Shown: piece by piece, positions 22,866 to 37,800 of the stretch | How the letters are laid out: each line of letters starts with the position of its first letter | How positions within the stretch are numbered: the first letter of the stretch is position 1 | Translations under genes and position numbers: made by a program | From: Phoronis australis | Lineage: Eukaryota; Phoronida; Phoronidae | NCBI GenBank assembly: GCA_002633005.1 | Contig: NMRA01000321.1 | Span: 280,403-342,402, forward strand | Direction: 5' to 3' | Length of the DNA: 62,000 bases | Notes under the pieces: model-generated | Seen by the model: only the letters and a program-made list of their open reading frames with translations | Databases searched by the model: none | Told to the model about the DNA's origin: nothing

Positions 22866-25800
22866 GTAAGATAAACTACTATTTGACGGCTGTTTGATGA
22901 AAATAAGTATAGATTTATTCAAGGAGTGCAATCTTCATTCCTATTAGGCAACAAAAACAACACTAATAGTCGTCAGGTTGTGCAGGCTGACTTCAAAACT
23001 GTTATGTTTGTAGCTCGAAGGCGAAATATAATTTTCCGAACTGTATCGATGGGGCTTACGTCCTCGTCTTCATACTAGTTTTCGGAATCGTGCTTGCTTG
23101 TTGTAACAGCTAGCATTCTTCCACCACTTGCGGCACTGACACGTCATTACTGCAATGACGTCATTTTGTCAAGGGCCTTTTCATTTCATGCACCATAGTT
23201 CTTCCTGTAAAACAATTTCCTCATGATTCACAGCTCTTTTGTGAGGAACGCACTTCTTTTCCCAGGAGTATTAAGCGCGGTTTACTGTGTTTAGGACGAG
23301 GTTTAAGTCACATTGAATGTACCCATCCGTGTGGTATTGGATTAAGCATGCTTTATATTCACTCGGCAGCATACGTGTATAGAACGATTTGTATACAACT
23401 TGCACATGAGCCGCGTTTTGAGACAGGACACCGGAAGTGTTTCTTTTTATATTCAACTCCTCTCTCTTACTTTCAGGGTTTTCTCGCTTCTTTGTTGGAA
23501 GTGGCTGGTCTTACGTTATTCGCATTGGAAGTCATGTCTTGGACAGAACCACACATATCTGTAATTCTTGTGAACGGAGTGTTCCTGGTACCGATTTTAA
23601 GTCAATTTAAGGTCTGCTGCAAGGGCAGAATGGAGGTTTCAGCAGCAAAGTTTTTTGTAGTAGCTCTAGCATTAGCCCTGTTGCTTGAAGTTGCGGGTCT
23701 CATAGTCGCATTCATCTATGGGGATACGTATTACAGAAACAAACCGAATGAAGCATATAAAATTTGGGAGATTGCAGTTTCCTTGTTATGTGTTTCTATT
23801 GCATGGTCACCGTGGCTTCAAGAAATGCAAGTTAAACCAAGGAAACTTTCGAGAAGTGATGCTCGTTCGGTCATTCGCTGTCGTGCAAGATCCATCATCA
23901 AGAGCGCAGGCCTCCAAGACGACCAGCCCGTCGAGATCCAAGAAGAACATGCACAAGACTTCGCGCAAGAAGAGGCGAGCAAAGATCCAACCAAAAGTGC
24001 CAGATGGAAGCAAACAATATTAACTAGCTTTTGGAAACTTTTGCTTACCCCTTGTTTCAGTCTCCTGTTTGCGTACGCACTGAATATCTACTACATCAAA
24101 AAACTTGGCTGTGGCTTTAAAGATCTAAACACGAGTCACGCTATGTTCATCCCGTTTATGATCAATATATTCTTAACTTTCAGTGGTTACTGGCTTGCTA
24201 TCATTGGCTGCGCTATGTGTATGCAATTGGCAACCTTCGCGGCGCCGTTGATATTGGCCACGCCACTAACAACGACTCTTGTGTTGGTTAACGAAACATG
24301 CCATAAACTGTGCCATACCTGTGACTGCGTTAAGTTAGAAAACAACATAATGGACGAGACGCCGTGGTTTTTCGTCGTTTTGGTATGCCTTTACTTGGCG
24401 CAACTTCTCTCGACTGGTTACTTCGTACTACGAAGTCAAACCGTAGTCATGCATCCGGAATCAAAGGTGAGACAATCGACACACGGCGATAGAAACAAAA
24501 AGCTGCATTGCGAAGTAGGTCCTTTGTTTAATTTGGATAGCCGACAGACGGAATCAATTGAAATCGCGAACGAATCGCACAGTACCTCTAATATGTGAAT
24601 GTGTAGATATTACTTGTCTGCGATTTGGAACTGCGTATGGGAATAAAAATGCATTGTCGCATCGCATTTTCAAAAAAGTGCACAACTCGAATTTCCCCAT
24701 TCTTTCTTTTTTCGGTTTTAATAGATTATAAAATTGAAGTACCGGTAGAAAGTGCGTTAAACAGACAAATGAATCGTGAGTTGTGACAGTTGTCACTATT
24801 TCAGGGTTTATTTCATTTGCATCGCTTAGAGAGCCAAATGAAATAAAAAGCAAAGCAGAAGTTGCCATGTCATGTGCTTTTGGTGAATGTATAGAATTTG
24901 ATTCTTGCAAGTATCTCACTTCACTGCTCTGTCAAGTGTTCCTAAGCTAAAGGGAACTGATTTGAACGAATTTCTTGTGTCTGGTTTTCTTCAACGCTCT
25001 TGCATTTTCATATCATTTTAATTTTCTTTTGCTAAGCTGTTTTGGTTACCTGGTTACTGTGGCCTACTTCTGGAGCAACTACTTCTTCTTGGAAGGAAAA
25101 CTAAGCAAACAGACGAGCATAATGAGGAGATCATAAACAGAGTAGGCCGCACTCGAGTCTACATTTGTACAACTATGTACAGAGAGGTAACCGGTTTAAA
25201 TATAACCGCCTGTGTGTTGGTGCACGGGGAAGATTAAAAAGCCTGTTTCCTAATACGTGTTGCACCGTTCTAAAAGTACATAAAAAAGCGTGTGCCTTTG
25301 AACCACGGCGTCCAAACGTGTGTCTACACCAAAATGAAAGGTAACCCGTCACTTGTCTGCAATTTGATGGAAGAGTTCTCGCCAAGGGTAAAACGGTCAA
25401 AATTATCTGCATACAGTTTCATGGGCGGCTCACCATACGGAGATGGGGGTGGGCTATAGCCCCCCATTTTTTTCATTGCTACGCTAGCGCATGGTCTATA
25501 GGCAGTGCACCAGAGGGAGGCTGGGAGGGCTTTAGCCCCCCCCCCCACTTTTTTCAGTGTTGCTCCGCCCATGAGTTTGCCTGTTTGTTTTTCCGAGTTA
25601 GTCTGAAGTAATCTCCAACCTCAAAGTTGAGTCTGCGAAGACATCCAGGGTGTTCCCAAAACATCATATATAAAAATTTCCAATCATACCACTGGTAATC
25701 CTTTAGTTTTCATAACATGCCATTTCTTTAACATCAGTTCACTTTATCTGCTATGCCATTGCCAGCCTGTTCGAGTTTCGACACATTTTGGCAATTTCAA

Positions 25801-28800
25801 ACATCAACTTTTCTTCAACGTGCCTTGCAGGGCCTACCCATGCATGTTCTAGGGCCGAGACATCTGTTCTTCATATGTTTCATAGTCTTTGAAAACTGAG
25901 ATATCATCCTTCTCAATGAAATCAGAGAAGACATTTTTGTTCAACTTTGTATTTAGTCTTTTGAAGTTTAACCTTTCATCATCAAATCAAAAATGAAGCG
26001 ATTCACAAACATTGTAGTCGTCACTCGAAGGCACACATTTTGTTCAATCTACTTTGAATCATCATACATTGAGGGTTCAGAGAAAAATTATGAAGTCGCA
26101 TATCACCACATTACAGATGGCTTTTTTCAGAATGAAGAAGAAATGGAACAACTCTTACGCTCTCTGGCGACAATAAACAAAGCTCAACTTGACAGCAAAA
26201 CCCACTTCGAGTCTCACGTGTTTTTCGACGGCGCTGTGCGTGAAACGAAACTGACTGATTTCGTATTACAGTTGGTCGCGCTCGTCGAGAGAACCTTGGG
26301 TGGGTATTATTAAGTGCATTTAAACGTTACTGTATGTTGGATTTCAAGCATTTCAAAAAAAGTGCTTGACTGCAATGTTTTTTTAAAGAAGTAAACAACC
26401 CCAAATCAATTTTAAATGGATTAGCATTATTTTGCCCCCTTTTCATCCTTTGTTACCAGCGTAAGTTTTTAGACGCCAAAGGATATCGATGACACTAGTA
26501 ATGTTTTGAAAAGAAATCTATCAAAACCCCCGAGAAAAAAGCACGCCTTTGTAGACCTAGTTTGCATGATCTTAAAGATAGTCACCACCTTGTAACTACA
26601 GTGTACATAGAGTGTGGTGACCTGGCCTCACATCTTGTTTTTGTTTTGCTTATGCATCATCGCATTTTGTATACAACAGCCTCTTGTCGACGTAGCCGAT
26701 ATAAACACCTTACATATTTATGAACTACAAATAGATTCTCTCCTGCTTTGCAGATTTCAACCATCTTTTTAGTGCTTTGCATGTATTCTTTAGACGTGAA
26801 AACCGAAGAGTGCACGAAAGTGCTGACACCGTACGGCATGAGGCTGAGCTGGAGACTACCTCCGAATGACAAAGCAATGCTTTTCAATATACATCTAAAG
26901 GACAATGTCAAGGTACAACGATGATTTACTAGATACGTGTTCTCCATAACTAGGATAGAAGTTTAAAGAGGTTCGCAGATTTGAATGCGAAACTTTTTTC
27001 CGTCCGACCAATGAGATAAATGATCATTTTATGAAGACCAATTTGCGGTGTTCTAAGCCTCCTCTAAATAACATACAAGTTAATACCCAAAGTGTACCGC
27101 CTGGAAATTACAGGATGCTTGCAACCAAATTTCTTTCCTGGCACAAAACGAGAATGCCGTTAATTCGAACTTTTTATAAGATGTTCTCAAAATCATAGAA
27201 GAACATTTTCTAGCGCATAGAGACGTAATTAACTATCAAAGCTGTGGGGCGTTTGCTGTAGCACATGTTGTCGCACTGGGCACATAATGTCCGACAGGCT
27301 ACAATATATTGTTGCACTGGACACATGCTGTCCCACAGGCGACAATATGTTGTGGCACTGGACACATGATGTCCCACATGCGACAATATATTGTCACACT
27401 GGGCACATGATGTCCCACAGGCGGCAATACATGTATGTTGATCCACTGGACACATGATGTCCAACAGGCGACAATATCTCTCGAATACCCCAATATTTGT
27501 CGTCAACATCGATTCGTTTTATCACCCGGTTATTACGGTTAGCAAAGTGTATGCTGGACCGTAATCTTTGTCTCGGAATGATGCCAGTAGCAGGCCTCTT
27601 ATGTCCACACACGGGTCATTAAATTGCGAGAAAGTGAACATCATCAACTTCTCATCATATTATAAGTCTTAACAAAGACACTTCAAAAGTTGACAAAAAG
27701 GAAATCACTAATCCAAACTATTAGAATGTTTTGAATTTCTTAATTAAATGCAACCACTTTGTAGGTAGAACCTCTGTGTTAACTGAGTTTCCTCTCTGAA
27801 GATTTTTTTTTCCTCTCTGAAGATTAGTTTACTTAAAGTGGGAATAAAATCATTCCCATGCGAAGCTAAGGTTATCTCAAACATTATTCACAAAAAATGT
27901 AATTTTTTACCATATTTCACGTGTCTAGCCAAATACTTTATCTTCTTTCTCGGGGAACTTCAAATACAAAATATACACCGTGTAGCGAGAAATAAAAAAG
28001 ATTTAGCAGAACCACGTTGGAACCGCACAACAGCGTGGATATTTGTTTACTACTTATCTGAGGCTGTCTGTCAAATCGAATCAGGCTCCCGCCAGGTACA
28101 GAGCAGCTTCATATGTACCCTAGCTCAGTCCTTTCATTCACCGAGCCGCCACAATGTTGAGTCAACGAACCACACTTATGAAAGAACCACGCCGGGAAAA
28201 CAAGGACAAAATGAAGTTTTGATCTTTAGGGAGTTTCTGCATTCATGCGATCGTTGAGAACGAATGCTAAGAGTCGTCTCACGTCTCTGTGGTCATGAAC
28301 ATAGCTTTGAAAAGAGATAAATCCTCCCACAAATTCCTTAATTCAATAAGTAAATTGGCATTTCGCTGTTCCAACCTCATGCTATCGACATGCTTTTACC
28401 ACCGACTCGATTTTTGTTATTCATTTCTTACTTGGGTTTCGTATCTGTCTCCCGGCACCTGACTTGAACAGACTACATGATTGTATGTGTTGTATAACAA
28501 TGAGCTGTGCTCTAATTTTAAGTAGGTCAAGCAACAGTAAAAGTAGATCTCACCTCGTGGGTGGATACGTTAAGTTTTAATGATAATTAAGTTAATTACT
28601 CACTGTTAATTCAGCTGAAATTGCAAGTAATTGTTGAAAGAGCCAACATAGATAAGGCATGTATAGGTTATATTTACAGAAAGCAGGTTTTCACCGAATA
28701 ATTAACCGAAGACTGAAATTTTAGTCGTCCCAGTTTAAGAGGCTTTTTCTCGGCTTCTGCAAATCTACTTTCTTTGAACTTGGGAACACAAGTTGTCAAA

Positions 28801-31800
28801 AACGGCTTGGTGAATTTCGCTGAAACTTTCCAAACTTAATATCTATTCACCCGTTTCCAAAATCTGTTAGGATTTTCTAAATAAAGGCCCAGTCTTTGCC
28901 TAATATTACATAGATGAGTACGACTTCTACTTACAAAAATACCTTACCGTACGGTTTTGCGAGTTGATTTGCTACAATGGTACATAAATACAAAACATAC
29001 TTTATATTCCCTGGTCTTTTTTCTTTCTTTAGGTCAAGAACAAAAAACGTTGGAGTCAGATTATGTACATGTCCTACGTGATTGACTGGCTGATGCAAGA
29101 GGGTGAAGAGACTGGTAAACCATTGCTGTTAGACAACTTTAGAACAACATTGAGACTAAGGCTTATTGTGTTTACTAAAAAGACATTCAAATACAAATCG
29201 TGCCTAGTAAATGCTATGAATCTAAACTGTTCTGTGTGCATGAGTTTTATAAAGAGGTTCAGCCACGAGTATGATTCATTTTTTCGAGTCTACACGTTTC
29301 TGTGATTTTTCACACAAAGTCATCACTTTCACAGGCGGAGATGACGAAACATTCATACTCACAACAGACGCTGATGTCCGGTTCAGTCCTGACTCTGTTG
29401 AGGCCCTGCTGGATTTAATGACCCGAGACAAATCTGTGGGAGCTGTGTGCGCGCGCACCTTCCCTCTTGGTTCTGGCCCCATCGTGTGGTACCAAGTGTT
29501 TGACTATGCCATTGGACACTGGTTTCAGAAGGTATCAATTATCATACACTGTTTGTCAATCCTTAAATATTCACGATCACTTGCAACTATGACAATAAAG
29601 GCAATAGTGGTTAGTAATCATGGTAATGTTTGCATAATTTTGATTGCTCTTCATAAAAATTACTTAAATCCAACAAGCATCTCGTTCCAAAATAGATTAA
29701 CCTGGATTCGTCACTAAGGTTAATTCTCACGAAAGTGGTTCCAACGGAACAATGAGGATATCCGCAAATCTTATATTTATCCGATAGGTAGCCAATGACG
29801 TACTTGGATCTGTCCTCTGTTGTCCTGGCTGCTTTAGCGTCTACAGGATCCGTGCGCTTCGTGATGTTGTGAGCACATATGCTTCCGGTGTAACACGTGC
29901 TTCGGAGTTCTTGACAAAAGATATGGGGGAAGACAGGTGGCTTTGCACGCTTATGGTAAGTCCAGTGTGACTTGGTGCTATTAATTTGTCAATTTCTGTG
30001 CGACGTTACTCTGTAGGCCTACAAATAACATGGGACTATAGCACGCTGTCAAATACGAATGCAAGCGAAATTGTGAAGTTACGACAAACGAAGAAAAATT
30101 ACCGTTACGAAGTCCCGAAAGTGCAAACCTAATATGGTGAAAATGCGTACTACAGCAACAGGCTCTGTACAGTGTTGCTAAACGTATGGCTGTAGCCAAC
30201 TACAGACTATTGTGCACACTAACAAGCTATTAAGGGGAAAGCAACAGTTTTTCTTGCATCTAACAAAAATACAGACCCACGGCTATTTCATTGCAAATCA
30301 TTTTTGTTGGGTGGGTATTTACTATCCATAATAGACTGTCACGTTGACGGTTCAGCAAAAGGCTCGCATCTTGGTGCTGCAGTCATTTCCACCAATCCAA
30401 CACAATGTTTCTCTCTCTAATCAAAACTCTCTGCGTCAGTGCTGGCTTTATGGGATTGGCTGGAGACTAGCCGAAGTGCCGGCACTTACGTGGTCGTACA
30501 GGTCAACCTACATCTAGATAATACTGAAATACCCGTCAAGGGAACAGTAGCTAACAGGACAAAACGTCTGTAAGATACACGTACATGCAGGGCTATGTAC
30601 TTTTACTGGACAGGTTTGAAAGTTAGCGCCAAAGTGATTTGATTCTCCTTTTAATAGCGGTTGGAGTTCCTGCACTGTATTCTAGTTAAAGTCATAATGC
30701 CTGTGAATTATTTACACACGTTATCTTTATTGAGAACAAAGACATTGCTGAAGGGTGCTGCATGATGATAAGCCTCTGAAGTGAAGAGTTTAACATATTG
30801 TTAGCCGAAATGGAAGTTGTCTTTCTGGGATGCCATGTCTTTCGTGCCGCTTTGGGATATTTTTGATTGCCGTTTTAGGATACCACAGAACCCGTTTTAT
30901 CCAAAGTATAACGGACATTAAAGCTATTCTCGTATGTTTTCACACAAAAAGTGTTTTTCTGGGTAATCACCTCTGTGGGATGGCAATACAGTAGAGACAG
31001 TATCAAGGAGAATGATAGCAATGACAATACGATTGATACACTAATCTGTTACTAATTAAGATAAGTTGGTTTAATGTGAAACAAATTTTGATAAAATTTC
31101 GAAATGCAAATGTTTCATTTTTGTTTTTCAAGGTTCAAAGTGGCTGGCGTTTGGAGTACTGCGCAGTGTCCGAGGACAGCACACACTGTCCCGATGAATT
31201 CGAGGAGTTTTACAAACAGCGACGACGATGGATTCCATCGACATTAGCAAATCAAGTTTTATTACTTCAGCAATGGGAAACAGCGGTCCATTTCAACGAC
31301 CATATTGGCTATCTGTTTCTACTGTACCAGTCAGTCTTGCTCTTTTCAACTTTGATTGGTCCAGCCACGTGCATGCTCGTGATAACAGGTTTGATGACAA
31401 CTGTTGATACATAATTGATTGCAATGGTCATTTTACGTTCTTCAAAGTGACATTTAAGTTATGCGTTCTACCAAAAACAAAGTTTGATTTAGGCCACAAG
31501 GTGAGATAAAATATTCTGCTCGTATTTCTTTCTCATGGGCAGCGCAGCAATGAAAAAAGTAAGCGGACTATAGCCCTCCAGCACCCCTATCGTACGCCGC
31601 CCATGTTTCTAAGTTTATGTGATCACTAGGCTCAGAAAAACTGGCAGACTCGGTGAGTTTCCCGTCATGCACCCCGTGAACATTTTTACAGGAGGTGGAA
31701 AGCACGAGATTCTGACGCGTAAAATTTATCTTGGCAAAATATTGTAACCAGTTTCAGTCTTACATACAGTGTATGGCAAGAGGCAATGGTGACGTTTTAC

Positions 31801-34800
31801 CTGGAAATACTCCTGGAAACTAGGAAGTTGTTTTGATCACTGGATCATAATTAATACAGTAGCTGCTTCTATACTCGATCAATTAGACCATGTCAGCCCA
31901 ATTCTACTACCTGTATATACGTCGCAATGCTACTACCTGCATATATGTCGCAATTTCCAATGAAAATTCGAAATGTTGTTACTGCTGGATATTCGTTTGC
32001 TGGTATTTCTGTAAGTTAACAATTTGGAGTTAGCAAGTCCAGATTTGCCATGAGGGTACATCTTCAGTTCGGATATAACAATTGCAATAATCATGAGAGT
32101 ACAGCCAAGGTTAATGCACAAACAAATGATGTTGAGATGAGATCGAAAGTGTTCATAGCAAACAACCACAAACAATTACTCGTGGAAAACTGCTCCAGAT
32201 GTGTTTTTTTTTTCTTTTTTTATTAAGGCGGCCTCAAGTATGCGTACGACTGGAACGAGATAGGCGTCATGATATGTCTTGTTGCGGTGTGCTTTATGTT
32301 CACTCTGATCTGCTTGTACACGAAACAGGAAAATCAGCTGATGGTAAGTCTACTATAGTGAGAGTGAATCATTTTGTCTTCGTTTTGGCTAAGACATCTG
32401 ATTGGCCTGTAACCCGGACGTCGCTATTGATAACCAATCCGATGTTAGCCGATTGACCCACACTTCTAGCGTCAGGTCAGATTAATATTCTCTGCATATA
32501 CATACATGTACAGCTATTGTACATGTACGTGAGCGGAAATGCACTGTCTGCGATATCTTAATTACTGAAGACGCACATTTTACTATTCTGGCTTTAGATA
32601 ATATTTTTTTAACCCAACAGTACTTGAATAGTCTTGTGTCACTTTGTTGTAGGCGGCTAAAATTTTGACTTTCCTCTTTGCCCTTGTAATGGCAGCCGTT
32701 GCCGTAGGAATGGCTACTCAGATTGTCGAAGACATTGCGTCACAGAATTACACAGAGACAGGTGAGACGAGTTTATTCGGGCCTGTCAATAGCCAGTGGT
32801 GGCAAATTAAGTATTCTATAATGGGTTCAGATTGCATTCATTTTTAGATTATGTAGCATCTTAGCGACAAGTTTGCGAATTTAAGCAAATATCTAGAAAA
32901 TTGACGACAGATTTTAATCCAATAATAATGCATATTTTTGTTTGTAGAAAACGTGTAGAATTTGTAGATTTTATGTTTTACTTACTAATCTGCTATTCCT
33001 TGAGACACGTGAGCACGGTTTTAGTAAAATCTAGCAAAAAGAAAGGGAGATTCATAGCAAGCCACCTATCGATAAGGTAACACTACCAAATACCATATGA
33101 TATACATGTACATGTTCAAGATTAGATCTCAGAAATCTTGTTTAACAGTTTCCTAAATCATCATTTCCTTTTCGATTGAGCTTTTCCATTGAACTTGTGA
33201 GTTCTATTTTTTTATTTATCCTCTAATGCAAATGTGGAACCTTTTAAAAACAACACCCTATGGTATTTTGGAGAAAAGTGCATAAAATTGACATGTAGAA
33301 GTTCCATATAGACTTGTTAAGTCATCTGACTATGAGATAGGCTGTTCCGACCAATTGTGTGCATCTAGGCCCGTTCTACTTGACCTTTAATCACGGTCAA
33401 ATAACACTAGTTCTCGCGTCATCGTTGCTAAGGGATACATTGTACATGTAATAAACAGGGATACATTGTACATGTAATAAACAGGGATACATTGTACATG
33501 TAATAAACAGGGATACATTGTACATGTAATAAACAGGGATACATTGTACATGTAATAAACAGGGATACATTGTACATGTAATAAACAGGGATACATTGTA
33601 CATGTAATAAACAGGGATACATTGTACATGTAATAAACAGGGATACATTGTACATGTAATAAACAGGGATACATTGTACATGTAATAAACAGGGATACAT
33701 TGTACATGTAATAAACAGGGATACATTGTACATGTAATAAACAGGGATACATTGTACATGTAATAAACAGGGATACATTGTACATGTAATAAACAGGGAT
33801 ACATTGTACATGTAATAAACAGGGATACATTGTACATGTAATAAACAGGGATACATTGTACATGTAATAAACAGGGATACATTGTACATGTAATAAACAG
33901 GGATACATTGTACATGTAATAAACAGGGATACATTGTACATGTAATAAACAGGGATACATTGTACATGTAATAAACAGGGATACATTGTACATGTAATAA
34001 ACAGGGATACATTGTACATGTAATAAACAGGGATACATTGTACATGTAATAAACAGGGATACATTGTACATGTAATAAACAGGGATACATTGTACATGTA
34101 ATAAACAGGGATACATTGTACATGTAATAAACAGGGATACATTGTACATGTAATAAACAGGGATACATTGTACATGTAATAAACAGGGATACATTGTACA
34201 TGTAATAAACAGGGATACATTGTACATGTAATAAACAGGGATACATTGTACATGTAATAAACAGGGATACATTGTACATGTAATAAACAGGGATACATTG
34301 TACATGTAATAAACAGGGATACATTGTACATGTAATAAACAGGGATACATTGTACATGTAATAAACAGGGATACATTGTACATGTAATAAACAGGGATAC
34401 ATTGTACATGTAATAAACAGGGATACATTGTACATGTAATAAACAGGGATACATTGTACATGTAATAAACAGGGATACATTGTACATGTAATAAACAGGG
34501 ATACATTGTACATGTAATAAACAGGGATACATTGTACATGTAATAAACAGGGATACATTGTACATGTAATAAACAGGGATACATTGTACATGTAATAAAC
34601 AGGGATACATTGTACATGTAATAAACAGGGATACATTGTACATGTAATAAACAGGGATACATTGTACATGTAATAAACAGGGATACATTGTACATGTAAT
34701 AAACAGGGATACATTGTACATGTAATAAACAGGGATACATTGTACATGTAATAAACAGGGATACATTGTACATGTAATAAACAGGGATACATTGTACATG

Positions 34801-37800
34801 TAATAAACAGGGATACATTGTACATGTAATAAACAGGGATACATTGTACATGTAATAAACAGGGATACATTGTACATGTAATAAACAGGGATACATTGTA
34901 CATGTAATAAACAGGGATACATTGTACATGTAATAAACAGGGATACATTGTACATGTAATAAACAGGGATACATTGTACATGTAATAAACAGGGATACAT
35001 TGTACATGTAATAAACAGGGATACATTGTACATGTAATAAACAGGGATACATTGTACATGTAATAAACAGGGATACATTGTACATGTAATAAACAGGGAT
35101 ACATTGTACATGTAATAAACAGGGATACATTGTACATGTAATAAACAGGGATACATTGTACATGTAATAAACAGGGATACATTGTACATGTAATAAACAG
35201 GGATACATTGTACATGTAATAAACAGGGATACATTGTACATGTAATAAACAGGGATACATTGTACATGTAATAAACAGGGATACATTGTACATGTAATAA
35301 ACAGGGATACATTGTACATGTAATAAACAGGGATACATTGTACATGTAATAAACAGGGATACATTGTACATGTAATAAACAGGGATACATTGTACATGTA
35401 ATAAACAGGGATACATTGTACATGTAATAAACAGGGATACATTGTACATGTAATAAACAGGGATACATTGTACATGTAATAAACAGGGATACATTGTACA
35501 TGTAATAAACAGGGATACATTGTACATGTAATAAACAGGGATACATTGTACATGTAATAAACAGGGATACATTGTACATGTAATAAACAGGGATACATTG
35601 TACATGTAATAAACAGGGATACATTGTACATGTAATAAACAGGGATACATTGTACATGTAATAAACAGGGATACATTGTACATGTAATAAACAGGGATAC
35701 ATTGTACATGTAATAAACAGGGATACATTGTACATGTAATAAACAGGGATACATTGTACATGTAATAAACAGGGATACATTGTACATGTAATAAACAGGG
35801 ATACATTGTACATGTAATAAACAGGGATACATTGTACATGTAATAAACAGGGATACATTGTACATGTAATAAACAGGGATACATTGTACATGTAATAAAC
35901 AGGGATACATTGTACATGTAATAAACAGGGATACATTGTACATGTAATAAACAGGGATACATTGTACATGTAATAAACAGGGATACATTGTACATGTAAT
36001 AAACAGGGATACATTGTACATGTAATAAACAGGGATACATTGTACATGTAATAAACAGGGATACATTGTACATGTAATAAACAGGGATACATTGTACATG
36101 TAATAAACAGGGATACATTGTACATGTAATAAACAGGGATACATTGTACATGTAATAAACAGGGATACATTGTACATGTAATAAACAGGGATACATTGTA
36201 CATGTAATAAACAGGGATACATTGTACATGTAATAAACAGGGATACATTGTACATGTAATAAACAGGGATACATTGTACATGTAATAAACAGGGATACAT
36301 TGTACATGTAATAAACAGGGATACATTGTACATGTAATAAACAGGGATACATTGTACATGTAATAAACAGGGATACATTGTACATGTAATAAACAGGGAT
36401 ACATTGTACATGTAATAAACAGGGATACATTGTACATGTAATAAACAGGGATACATTGTACATGTAATAAACAGGGATACATTGTACATGTAATAANCCT
36501 AGTTTGAAATAGGTTCTACATGTATATGGCCTAGTTTGAAATAGGTCGTACATGAATAAGACCTAGTTTGAAATAGGTTCTACATGTATATGGCCTAGTT
36601 TGAAATAGGTTCTATATGTATATGGCCTAGTTTGAAATAGGTTGTGTATGTATATGGCCTAGTTTGAAAAATTTTGTGTATGTATATGGCCTAGTTTGAA
36701 ATAGGTTGTACATGTATATGGCCCAGTTTGAAATAGGTTGTATATGTGTTTGGCTTAGTTTGAAATAGGTCGTACACGTATGTCATGCTCGTGTCCATGT
36801 ATACGGCAATGTCCTTTAAAATTATGTAAGACAATGTTAACAAGTTTGTGCATTTGCAAAATACCAAGAAAACTATAGATTTTTTCTGAAAGTAGAAAGC
36901 CTGGAGAATTTGAATTTTTGCTGGTTTACATTTTGTCATTAAATGAGTCAAGTGGTATTGTCGTTTTAGTAAATTCCAACGAAAAGGAAAGGTTCACCCA
37001 TAGCAAGAACCCATGCTATGAATGACCAAATTCCATTTGACAATAAATCCTTAAGATAAAATCTCAAAAATGCCATTACAGTTTTCTGTATTATTAATTC
37101 GTTTTGCTTTGGTGCAAATTTTGAGTTCTTTTAGAAATATTGTAAACATAGTATTTTAAAACAACTCATAAAAAGTGCAACATGTTCAAAACAACAGAAA
37201 CAGAATTTTAGATAACAGTGCAAAAATCATTGCATCTGAAAGTTTCATTTAAATTCGATCAGCTATTTCGTAGATATGGTATTCCGTCAACTTGTTGTTC
37301 TTGGGTGCTACGTGACCTTAAGAACTAAGAAATGTCACAACTTACCGCGTACCGGAAGTTAATAGTTCCCCCTTGATGTTCACTCCTTCTTTTTCATCAA
37401 AAGCTTTGTTGGAGAAATGGCTTGTGTTTCCATTTATTCTTTGGAAATTATTGCAAAAATCTAAAAGTCAAATAGAGCATGACGAAAGCAATGGGGACTA
37501 GCACTTCTCTAACCGAACTTGCACTGAAGAAGTAAACGAGATTGTTTGATGTATACAATGTACATGTGCGCCTTAACTCTATGCATCGACACTAACAATA
37601 TCCGACTGTTTAAAGTTGTTGTGCAAAGAAAAATGAGGAGCCACTGGTGGAGGCCATTGTTGAGGAAATTAGACCCAGAAGAGACAGTCGCGCGTCCATC
37701 CCAGAAGAGCCTGAAGGAGAGGTAGATCAACTAATCGAATGTTTTTGTAAAATTTTGCAAATGTGCGACCATGAATTTACATTTGCAGCTACACCGTTTA

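Noticed and set aside
23348-23476. Upstream start for the large chitin synthase ORF at 23348
   Set aside because: These codons precede a clear acceptor (TTTCAG at 23476); exon 1 joins at 23477 in frame, so they are intronic.
27269-27478. CRISPR-like array
   Set aside because: Units are contiguous and diverged without unique spacers, within an animal intron.
27838-28257. 139-codon ORF in a chitin synthase intron
   Set aside because: No recognisable domain, no splice context, and composition like surrounding intron.
33387-36553. Three overlapping minus-strand ORFs of about 1,030 codons
   Set aside because: They are translations of the 26-bp satellite in its three frames, repeating every 26 residues, and have no gene signals.
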